Assembly: GCA_021731145.1 (NCBI GenBank)
Contig: JAKFXX010000045.1
Location: 1 to 39,282 of the forward strand
From: Gammaproteobacteria bacterium
GTDB taxonomy: Bacteria; Pseudomonadota; Gammaproteobacteria; Ga0077554; Ga007554
Length of the DNA stretch: 39,282 nucleotides
Reading direction: 5' to 3'
Shown: positions 7,167 to 13,982 of the stretch, one piece after another
Layout: every line of letters starts with the position of its first letter
Numbering within the stretch: the stretch's first letter is position 1
Notes under the pieces: generated by a model
Databases searched by the model: none
What the model was told of the DNA's origin: nothing
Seen by the model: the letters and a program-made list of their open reading frames with translations, nothing else
Translations under genes and position numbers: made by a program

Positions 7167-7724
7167 TTAGGCGGGCAGGGGTGATAGGGCTTCGCTCGGG
7201 TTGGCAATTTTACGCCGGTATGCGAATGCGCCCAGCATGCCAAGGCCAAGCAGCATCATCGCCCATGTTTCCGCTTCTGGGACAGGAGGGGCGACAGTTG
7301 GGGTGAAATGGAGGTCGTACGAGGCATTTCCTGATACGCCCGTCACTGTGGCAAAGAGAAATTTGCCGGGTTGGGTGTCAAAAGAAAATGATGCGCCAGG
7401 AGTGCCGCTCGAGAAAGAACCGCCTCCCAGTGCGTTAATAGCGCCGGATATTCCGCTAAAAAGGCTAAAGCTGTCCGCCGAGAATACCGAGAAACCACCA
7501 AAAAATGACGAGTTACCGCTTGTGTTGATCGTTGCCGTGTAGTCGGACGTGGGGATCTGACCTAGGCCGGATAAGACAAAAAAGTCAGTCTCATTCGAAA
7601 GAACGCTTGCCGAAAAGCTTTGTCCATTGAAGTTCAGGGTGGGTAATGCAAAGGCTGCGCTGCTCATACCGAGCAATGCGGCAGCCCCGATCAATTTTTT
7701 GAGTCCTGAAGCTGTGTTGTTCAT
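7167..7724 (-). CDS. PEP-CTERM sorting domain protein 3
   Basis: A 185-residue exported protein. The signal peptide runs MNNTASGLKKLIGAAALLGM to SSAAFA. The body is rich in Ser, Gly and Phe (for example FFGGFSVFSADSFSLFSG) and predicted all-beta. The C-terminus is VPEAETWAMMLLGLGMLGAF followed by AYRRK and about 12 more residues. VPEAETWAM is the common PEP-CTERM variant of beta- and gammaproteobacteria. A strong AAGGAG lies six bases before the ATG. It is not closely related in its body to the two neighbouring FxDxF proteins, but shares a box upstream with them, here duplicated with a 46-bp period. Exosortase processing and surface export are inferred; its specific function is unknown. Confidence 0.87.
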   Translation of the reverse strand: MNNTASGLKKLIGAAALLGMSSAAFALPTLNFNGQSFSASVLSNETDFFVLSGLGQIPTSDYTATINTSGNSSFFGGFSVFSADSFSLFSGISGAINALGGGSFSSGTPGASFSFDTQPGKFLFATVTGVSGNASYDLHFTPTVAPPVPEAETWAMMLLGLGMLGAFAYRRKIANPSEALSPLPA

Positions 7725-7764
7725 ACCTTTCTCCTTGGGTTAAAGGTGGGTGAGTAGGTTGTAT

Positions 7765-7842
7765 AATAATGACTGTATGTTACGCCAGAATGACAAAAAA
7801 AAATCTGTAGAATAATGATTAAATGTTACGCCATGATGCAAA
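7765..7842 (-). promoter_or_regulatory. Direct repeat (46-bp period) upstream of PEP-CTERM gene 3
   Basis: AATAATGACTGTATGTTACG (from 7765) and AATAATGATTAAATGTTACG (from 7811) begin two copies that continue with CCA.(G/A)ATG..CAAAAA. The core ATGTTACGCCA matches the box ahead of the two FxDxF genes. An almost perfect 18-bp palindrome, TGCAAAAATATTTATGCA (7837-7854), overlaps the distal copy. Paired, helically related repeats ahead of a start codon suggest cooperative binding of a regulator. Confidence 0.5.
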
Positions 7843-7854
7843 AATATTTATGCA

Positions 7855-8335
7855 AAAAACGCGCCATTTAATGAATAAAAAACTATATATAATTGATATT
7901 AAAAGGTTTATTTTGTTCAGCATATGGTTTTAGTATTCGGTAGTAGGGCGCTGCTGTTTCGTGGGTAAGCGCATAGACACCGGTAGTGTTTATTAATTGA
8001 TATATTAATCAACAAGATGTGCTTTAGTTCCTGTGTGCTTTAATGTGGTGCGGCACGCTCTGCCATGGACATAAAAATAATTTATGCCGGATTATGTAAG
8101 TTATCGTCGGATTATGGAGACAATCATCCCTTGTCGAGGGTTTGCGATCGCTATTATTTAGTTTTGATCAAATAACAGATTCCTAAAAAAGCGCCTTTCG
8201 AAAGCTTTAAGAATGTACAATTTCCGGTGTTTTTTTGTTCTTTATTTTTAATATCAATATGTTGCATGTTTTATGCCTGCGCTGAAAGCCGGGTGTCGTA
8301 TATCGGCGACATACATGGCGCGATCAATATGCCTA
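7855..8335. other. AT-rich gene-free intergenic region
   Basis: No convincing gene is present. It holds a further GCCATG followed by an ATAAAAATAATTTATGC segment at 8062-8086, similar to the one at 7830-7853; two CGGATTATG copies (about 8087-8113); a TTGAT/ATCAA dyad near 8000; and one GCGATCGC. It is markedly more AT-rich than the flanking genes. It separates divergent genes for two exported proteins and may hold both promoters or a small RNA, but none can be fixed from sequence. Confidence 0.5.
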
Positions 8336-8498
8336 AGAACCTGTTCACGATCTCGCTGAAGGGCGCATTGCGGCGTTAAAATCGAACTCAAAATGCTCAC
8401 ATACTTCGTGTATGCTCCGCTTTTTCGTTCGATTTTGCCTCATTGTGCCCTTTAGGGGTATGCACTGCATCCCTTGATCAAGATCGTGAACAGGTTCT
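8336..8498. repeat. 163-bp palindromic repeat (MITE-like)
   Basis: Perfect 18-bp terminal inverted repeats, AGAACCTGTTCACGATCT (8336-8353) and its complement (8481-8498). Inside, imperfect complementarity continues: AAGGGCGCATTG (about 8359) with CATTGTGCCCTT (8441-8452); AAAATCGAAC (8378-8387) with GTTCGATTTT (8427-8436); and an apex CATAC-TTCGT-GTATG (8400-8414). The whole element can fold into one long hairpin, and no transposase is inside. A partial copy of its left end occurs at 33521-33547. No clear target-site duplication was found. It probably belongs to a dispersed family moved in trans. Confidence 0.8.
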
Positions 8499-8559
8499 AA
8501 TCGCCCAGTCTTGCGATAATCCCTCCCGCCTGCTGGATGGTGTTTAATCAAGGAATCTC

Positions 8560-11500
8560 ATGGACATGCTGCACCGTATCTTGTTTTGGCTGCTGATTCT
8601 TGTTTCAGCGCCGCTAGCATCAGCAACTGTAACGGTCGTCCCTGACACGGTGCCCTATGGCCGTGCCTCAGAGGTGATGGTTACCATTAATGGTGCTGTG
8701 TCACCCGGCAGCAGGTTTGTGCTGGAGTCGGGTGGTCCTTTTGTCGAGCAGGAGCTGCCATTGACATACAAAGTCCATGATATGGCGCTGCGCAATGGAT
8801 TGGTCTATCTGGCAGCGGGTGAGCAGGGGTTAAGGATTATTGACGCCGGGATGCCAGGGGCTCCAAAACTGGTTGGACACTTTGCTGCAAATCCGGCTGT
8901 CCGCGCTGTGCTGGACAGTGGGCTGGCCTTGATTACGGATGGTGCCAATGCCCTGGAAATGGTGGATGTCAGGGACACGTCGCATCCCAAGGCCGTGGGC
9001 CACTATCGTTCTGATCGGCCCATTACAGATGTGTTTGTGGATGGCGGATACGCGTATCTGCTGCTGGATAAAGCCAGTGTTGCGGTGCTTGATATCCGGT
9101 CTCCGGCAAATGCCGCCATGCTTTCCCGATATGAGTTGGAGGGGGAGGCGGGCAAGCTGTTTGTCGAGGGAGATCATATTTATGTGGCGAATGGCGCCCG
9201 GGGTCTTGCGGTGTTGGATGCCAGCGACAAATCCCGTCTCAAACCAGCGGGGCGTTATGCCGTTACGGGCGGTGCGATGGATGTGGCGGTGCAGGATGGG
9301 CTGGCGCTGGTGGCGCGCGGTGTTGCCGGGCTGGGGGTGTTCGATGTCTCCGATCCGGCGCGCATCAAGTGGTTAGGCAGTCACAGCAGGCTGGGCAATA
9401 TTGTTGGCCTGAAAATCCAGGGGCGGCAGGCGCTGGTGTGGAATGACCGCTTTGATCTGATGCTGCTGGATATTGTCAAGCCTGCCATGCCCGCTATTAT
9501 TGCTTCTTACCGTACCACGCATGATGTCATCAGTGCCGGGCTGGATGGCGGCAAGGTGATCGCGACCACGCCGTCCGCACTTCAGGTGCTGGATTTCTCT
9601 GGCGTGCCGCCGCAGTTTTCAAATGAAAATCTGGACGTGGGGCAGGGCGTCAATTTTGGCGGTGAGCGCAGGCTGTTCATTCGCGATAACGTTGCTTATG
9701 TGTCGGATTGGTTCGCTGGCCTGCATCTCTATGATATCAGTGACCCGCGCCGCCCCAAGCTGTTGTCTACCTTTCATACGCCGGGTTCTGCCAAGGGTGT
9801 GGTGGTGAGGGGTGATTATGCTTTTGTGGCGGATGATGACCGTGGTCTGCTGGTGTTGAATATCAAGGATCCGCGTCAGCCCATGCAGGTTGCCAATCTG
9901 CCAACCAATGGTTTGGCTTATACGCCGAAGCTGGTGGGTGATCTGCTCTATCTTGCCAGTCATCGTGGCGGTTTTCAGATTATTGATGTCCGTGATCCTG
10001 GCGCGCCTGCGATCATTGCCGATGTCGACACGCCCGGCAAGGCGTGGAGCCTTGAGGTCGCCGGTGATGTGCTCTATGTCGCGGATGATGCCTCCGGCTT
10101 ACTGGTGTTCGATGTGCGTGATCCGCGCCGGCCGCGACAGATCGGCACATTCAGCCCAGGCGGCGCGGCGGAGGATGTGGTGGTGCGAGGTGATACTGCG
10201 TACGTGGCCTTTTTTGACCAGGGTTTTTATGTCCTTGATATTAAAAATCCCGCCGAACCGAAGGTGCTGGGGCATACCTCCACACCGGGCAATGCGCGTG
10301 TCATTGAGCTGAAAGGTAATCTGGCGTATGTCACGGATTGGTTTGCGGGGGTGCAGGTGATCGACATCAGCGACGCACAACATCCCGCCATTATCGGTAG
10401 TTATGACACCAGTGGTGCGGCATGGGGTATTGGCATCAAGGGTGACTATGCCTATATCGGCGACTGGTGGGGCGGGTTCGCTGTGCTGGATATCAGCAAT
10501 CCCGCATCGCCCACGTTGGCGGGTCATTATCACACCCCAAGCCAACCCCGAAATCAGGTGATGCAGGCCGCCGTGCAGGGTAAGTTTGCCTATACGGCCA
10601 ATAGCGCGACCGGACTACAGGTATTTGATATTACCAATCCTCTGAATCCCACCTGGGCCACCGGCCTGGATATCAACGGCACTGCCAATGCGGTCTGGCT
10701 GGATGGGCCGGTTGCTTTTCTTGCCGTTGATAATGGCGAGGATGAGGGGCTGGTGATGGCCGATATTCGCAATCCGTATCAGACGCACCGCATCGGCGGC
10801 ATGAAAATCGCGGGCGGTGCGCTGGGGGTGCAGGTGCATAACGGGCGTGCCTATGTTGCGAGCAGCCGTGCCGGGCTCATCGTCATGGACGTTAAAAATC
10901 CCGGGCATCCGCAACGCATTGTGGCTTACCCTGCAAAACTGAACGATGTGTGGGTCGATAACGGCCGTATCTTTATCGCAACGGTGGACCGCGGGCTGGA
11001 GGTGCTTGATATGGACCTCAAACCAACCTCACGCTACAAAACGGGCCATGAAACTGTCTTGGTTCGTGCGCGTGGCGATACGGTTTTCCTTTACGAAAAA
11101 GGTGTGGGGATTCGTGTGCTGGATATCAGCGGCAAGAATGTCAGGCCGATCGCGTTGTTTGAGACCGGCGAGGCGCTATCAGACATCCTGCTGGAGGAGG
11201 ATTTATTGTATGTGGCCGGACAACAGTCAGGGCTGATGGTGGTCGATATCTCCAGTCTGACGCAACCGGAAATACAGGCCATTTATCCGCTAACCCAGCG
11301 TGCCGGGAAAGTTACCCTAACCAATAACACGGCCCTGCTTGGGGGTGCGGACATCATTACCGCAGTGAAGCTGCTGCCACCTATTGCTCTTGCCAAAGTG
11401 GGTGAAAAGAAGCTGCGGGCAGTTATTCCAAAGGATATGCCGATAGGCGCTTACAATGTCGTGGAGGTTGACGCGAAGGGCGGAAAAGTCCGCAGCCGTA

Positions 11501-11598
11501 ACGCATTGAAAGTCGAAATGCAGCGATTCTCCAAGCCGAAAATCACGCCTGAGGAGTTTCAGCGGTTGTTGCAGGAGCAAAGAAAGCTGCGGCAGTGA
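8560..11598 (+). CDS. Secreted LVIVD-repeat beta-propeller protein
   Basis: A 1012-residue protein with a signal peptide (LFWLLILVSAPLASA, cleavage near residue 22). From about residue 65 to 935 it consists of roughly 42-residue repeats. The typical unit is G-(S/N)-A..V.V.GD.AYVAD...GL.VLDI.DP..P..(L/I)G....T, for example GLHLYDISDPRRPKLLSTF and GVQVIDISDAQHPAIIGSY. These match LVIVD repeats, each expected to form one propeller blade. I count about 21, enough for three seven-bladed propellers. The N-terminal VTVVPDTVPYGRASEVMVTI and C-terminal AVIPKDMPIGAYNVVEVDAK segments look like two halves of an Ig/IPT-like domain. The tail (KITPEEFQRLLQEQRKLRQ) is charged and helical. AAGGA lies before the ATG. 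It converges with the vWA gene 19 bp away. Probably a cell-surface or periplasmic binding protein; the ligand is unknown. Confidence 0.88.
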   Translation: MDMLHRILFWLLILVSAPLASATVTVVPDTVPYGRASEVMVTINGAVSPGSRFVLESGGPFVEQELPLTYKVHDMALRNGLVYLAAGEQGLRIIDAGMPGAPKLVGHFAANPAVRAVLDSGLALITDGANALEMVDVRDTSHPKAVGHYRSDRPITDVFVDGGYAYLLLDKASVAVLDIRSPANAAMLSRYELEGEAGKLFVEGDHIYVANGARGLAVLDASDKSRLKPAGRYAVTGGAMDVAVQDGLALVARGVAGLGVFDVSDPARIKWLGSHSRLGNIVGLKIQGRQALVWNDRFDLMLLDIVKPAMPAIIASYRTTHDVISAGLDGGKVIATTPSALQVLDFSGVPPQFSNENLDVGQGVNFGGERRLFIRDNVAYVSDWFAGLHLYDISDPRRPKLLSTFHTPGSAKGVVVRGDYAFVADDDRGLLVLNIKDPRQPMQVANLPTNGLAYTPKLVGDLLYLASHRGGFQIIDVRDPGAPAIIADVDTPGKAWSLEVAGDVLYVADDASGLLVFDVRDPRRPRQIGTFSPGGAAEDVVVRGDTAYVAFFDQGFYVLDIKNPAEPKVLGHTSTPGNARVIELKGNLAYVTDWFAGVQVIDISDAQHPAIIGSYDTSGAAWGIGIKGDYAYIGDWWGGFAVLDISNPASPTLAGHYHTPSQPRNQVMQAAVQGKFAYTANSATGLQVFDITNPLNPTWATGLDINGTANAVWLDGPVAFLAVDNGEDEGLVMADIRNPYQTHRIGGMKIAGGALGVQVHNGRAYVASSRAGLIVMDVKNPGHPQRIVAYPAKLNDVWVDNGRIFIATVDRGLEVLDMDLKPTSRYKTGHETVLVRARGDTVFLYEKGVGIRVLDISGKNVRPIALFETGEALSDILLEEDLLYVAGQQSGLMVVDISSLTQPEIQAIYPLTQRAGKVTLTNNTALLGGADIITAVKLLPPIALAKVGEKKLRAVIPKDMPIGAYNVVEVDAKGGKVRSRNALKVEMQRFSKPKITPEEFQRLLQEQRKLRQ

Positions 11599-11617
11599 TT
11601 GGTAATTTAAATTGTTT

Positions 11618-12388
11618 CTACTTGAAATCAAGGTGGAGCATTTTTCCGCCGGTTTTTTCCGCGAGCGTGCCGTATGCGTGATTGGTGGATTCATTCGATC
11701 GGCCCAGCGGCAGGGTGAATACCGGGCTGGGGATTTTGTCGTAGTAGATCTGGTCGTTGGAGGGTTCATCGCCAACCAGCAAATAGGCCCCCGGCGGCGG
11801 GGAGTTTCTGGCTGCGACGCGGAAGGCGTGGCCTATGGTTTCCATGCTGCCGATGAAAGGCGCGCCGCGCATCAGCCGGTCGAACATCTCGCCCATCGTG
11901 CCGGTGTAGGTCTCCGCTTTGTTGTCGGAGAACCAGGTGATGGCGGATAGCCGTTTGCCTGATTTATTTATGACCAGCCGCAATACCGGTACGAGGAAGG
12001 ACGCCAGGCCGTGCATGGAGCCCGATGCGTCGACTACCAGGTGAATGTCATCGCCGGGAATATTTTGCAGCCCTTCGATAAAAAGATCGAAATCCTTGCG
12101 GCCAAAGGTGGAGGTTTCGAGAATTTTTTCGAGATAATTTTCCTCGCTGTTGACGACGATCTGCTCGAGGTTTTTGGCCAAGCTTTTTTTGTCGGCCTCC
12201 GCTGCGGATAATCGCTGCTGGAGATCCTGCACCTGTCCTTTTAGTTTGCCGGGCTGGCTGCCGCCCGACATGCGGGCGGTGATCACCATGATGGTGAACA
12301 GGAAGATAAAGATGACCAGCATCAACAACGCCATATCCGAATAGGTGATATAGACGCTTTCATCCATGAAACGGCGGCGTCTATTCAT
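11618..12388 (-). CDS. MotB-like transmembrane protein with C-terminal vWA domain
   Basis: A 256-residue protein. Residues 14-38 form one membrane helix with ITYSDMALLMLVIFIFLF. The Asp18 position matches the proton-carrying Asp of MotB (YADxxxA) more than the TolR/ExbD pattern. A coiled-coil segment follows (about 46-90). Residues 113-256 are a von Willebrand factor A domain with a full MIDAS start, DASGS (D120, S122, S124), a possible Thr184 and an acidic third motif at VGDEPS (D207). The usual peptidoglycan-binding OmpA domain of MotB is absent. Its start overlaps the stop of the upstream MotA/TolQ-type gene by eight bases, so the two are co-translated. Inferred role: the force-receiving subunit of a proton-driven 5:2-type motor whose output is a metal-dependent adhesion or protein-binding domain in the periplasm. 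The target is unknown. Confidence 0.83.
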   Translation of the reverse strand: MNRRRRFMDESVYITYSDMALLMLVIFIFLFTIMVITARMSGGSQPGKLKGQVQDLQQRLSAAEADKKSLAKNLEQIVVNSEENYLEKILETSTFGRKDFDLFIEGLQNIPGDDIHLVVDASGSMHGLASFLVPVLRLVINKSGKRLSAITWFSDNKAETYTGTMGEMFDRLMRGAPFIGSMETIGHAFRVAARNSPPPGAYLLVGDEPSNDQIYYDKIPSPVFTLPLGRSNESTNHAYGTLAEKTGGKMLHLDFK

Positions 12389-13418
12389 GGGACGAATCGG
12401 GCGGTGACCGCCGCTTGCGGTTGGACAGGAACAGCCTCTTCAGCGGCGGCCACCAGGCGCGGTTGACCTGATCCACCAGCTTGATTTCCTGCCGCAACAG
12501 AATACGGTAATGCTTTTGCATTTTGATGGCTTCTCTGAGGGCGGCAAGGTCATCGCCTTTTTCCAGCCCATCGCCAAAGTCGCTCAATTTCCTGGCCTCT
12601 TCACGGAACTCCGCCATTGCTTGTTTGGAGCCCGCAAACGCATCCTGCAACAGTTTGACATTCGCGCCCAGCGCGGCAACCTCGCCGTTGAGAATGCGCA
12701 CATCCTTTTCTTCCGTTTGTTTGCAATCGGCCGCGCAATATACCAGGCAGATTTTCATGATGCGGTCATAGAGGTCCTCAACCCCATTTTCGGTAATCAG
12801 GGCGAACACGCGCAGCAGTAAACCGCCAAACACCGCGCCCAACAGCGTGGCGTAGAAGGCCGTGCCCATGCCGCCCATCGCTTTGCGCAATCCCTCCAGC
12901 AGCAGTGCTTCGTCATGGCCTAATGCCTCCAGCGAGCTGCTTAAACCCGCCAGTGTGATGCTCAGGCCCATTACCGTCCCGATCAATCCCTGGGTGATGA
13001 GCAGGTTGCCCATGACCGCCAGGCCATGGCTGACGCGCTGGTAGAAGGAGAGTTCGGTCTGGAGCAGTGCTTCCAGATTGAGGTGACCGTTGGTCATCAC
13101 CACCTCTTTCAGTGAGGCGAAAAACCGGTGTGAGGCGTGGCGTTGCAACGGGGTAAGGATGCCCATCAGGCCTTTTTCCCGAGCGGCGCTTTCCATTTGT
13201 ATCACTTCAATGGATTCGCGCGTCAGTGTCATGGTGAGCATGAAGCTGACAAACATGCTCAACACAAACAGCGTAAGGATGACCCAGGTGAGCTTGGTGG
13301 TGTCGTTTTTTATAAATTCCCAGATGCCGGTGTCGACATACAGTCCCAGCGTGACGATGAGTGCGAAAGAGGCCCAGACCAGCCAAAACAGCAAGGTGCG
13401 GTATACCTTGTTGCTCAT
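12381..13418 (-). CDS. MotA/TolQ/ExbB-family proton channel subunit
   Basis: A 345-residue inner-membrane protein with four predicted helices: 7-27 (TLLFWLVWASFALIVTLGLY), 43-65, 133-157 and 184-208. Helix 3 carries the family signature (GNLLITQGLIGTVMGLSITL) and helix 4 the small-residue pattern GGMGTAFYATLLGAVFGGLL. A cytoplasmic loop of about 65 residues lies between helices 2 and 3. A long C-terminal cytoplasmic part (residues 210-345) has heptad-like stretches. The ATG at 13418 is chosen because the protein then begins MSNKVYR just before helix 1; the upstream frame is open to 13457. The next gene encodes its presumed MotB-like partner, overlapping by eight bases. In this superfamily a pentamer of this subunit surrounds two partner helices. 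The specific system is not recognised as flagellar, Tol or Ton. Confidence 0.85.
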   Translation of the reverse strand: MSNKVYRTLLFWLVWASFALIVTLGLYVDTGIWEFIKNDTTKLTWVILTLFVLSMFVSFMLTMTLTRESIEVIQMESAAREKGLMGILTPLQRHASHRFFASLKEVVMTNGHLNLEALLQTELSFYQRVSHGLAVMGNLLITQGLIGTVMGLSITLAGLSSSLEALGHDEALLLEGLRKAMGGMGTAFYATLLGAVFGGLLLRVFALITENGVEDLYDRIMKICLVYCAADCKQTEEKDVRILNGEVAALGANVKLLQDAFAGSKQAMAEFREEARKLSDFGDGLEKGDDLAALREAIKMQKHYRILLRQEIKLVDQVNRAWWPPLKRLFLSNRKRRSPPDSSHE

Positions 13419-13524
13419 ACTATTTTCTACCTTTCTGCTGAAGGATTGAGGAACCATTCATGGCTGTCGGCCAGGGTCAACCTGGCGGTGTCCAGACACT
13501 TATCTATCCGCTCTTACGGGGCTC

Positions 13525-13944
13525 TTACGAGGTCAGGGCGTGGGCCCAGTCAAGAATAGACTGTACGCGTGCGGCCACCATGCCTCGCGCTTCCTGGTAG
13601 GGTACCCAGCGATATTCCTCGTGCTCCGGGTGTCCCAGTTCGGGATTTACCGGCAAGGTGATATCGGCCTGCCGGGTTTCGGCGACGTAGTATCGCGCCA
13701 CCTTGCCGCGACCGTAGGGCGGTGTCTCTTGATAGCTGTTCCCCCAGGTAAATGTCAAGTTATTTAATGAGGTTTCTTCTTCCACCTCGCGGATGGCGCC
13801 TTGTAGTGGCTCTTCACCCGCCTCGACCATCCCTTTGGGAAAGTCCCAGTTGCTGTAGGCGCGCAGCAACAGATACCACTTTTTGTTTTCTTCGCGCCGG
13901 ATAACAATCACCCCGGCGGAGAGCGTTTTTTTCTCCACGGTCAC
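13525..13944 (-). CDS. Nudix hydrolase (diadenosine tetraphosphatase-like)
   Basis: About 139 residues. The Nudix box reads GMVEAGEEPLQGAIREVEEE then TSL, matching GX5EX7REUXEEXGU except that the final Gly is Ser. The upstream FPKG (WDFPKGMVEAGE) and SAGVIVIRR...WYLLLR resemble asymmetric Ap4A hydrolases and related (di)nucleotide polyphosphatases. The Mg2+-binding glutamates (REVEEE) are intact, so activity is expected; the substrate is not certain. The frame is open to 14061, but that would overlap the preceding gene by 79 bp and add unconserved sequence. The GTG at 13944, with AGGAGG just upstream, or the GTG at 13938, is more likely. It lies in a minus-strand series after the methyltransferase-like gene, with 106 bp before the channel gene. 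Confidence 0.85.
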   Translation of the reverse strand: MTVEKKTLSAGVIVIRREENKKWYLLLRAYSNWDFPKGMVEAGEEPLQGAIREVEEETSLNNLTFTWGNSYQETPPYGRGKVARYYVAETRQADITLPVNPELGHPEHEEYRWVPYQEARGMVAARVQSILDWAHALTS

Positions 13945-13982
13945 CGGACCTCCTGAAATCCATTGTTGAAATGGCAAAAAAA

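Noticed and set aside
6091-7842. Sigma-54 promoters at PEP-CTERM genes 1-3
   Set aside because: TGGC elements are present, but in none is a GC found ten bases after the GG, so I do not call them sigma-54 promoters.
8345-8551. 68-codon minus-strand frame across the 163-bp repeat
   Set aside because: It is created by the palindrome and shows no protein-like features.
11618-13418. Zorya-type defence (ZorAB) for the channel pair
   Set aside because: No ZorC/D/E genes, no OmpA-like domain in the second protein, and no other defence genes nearby.
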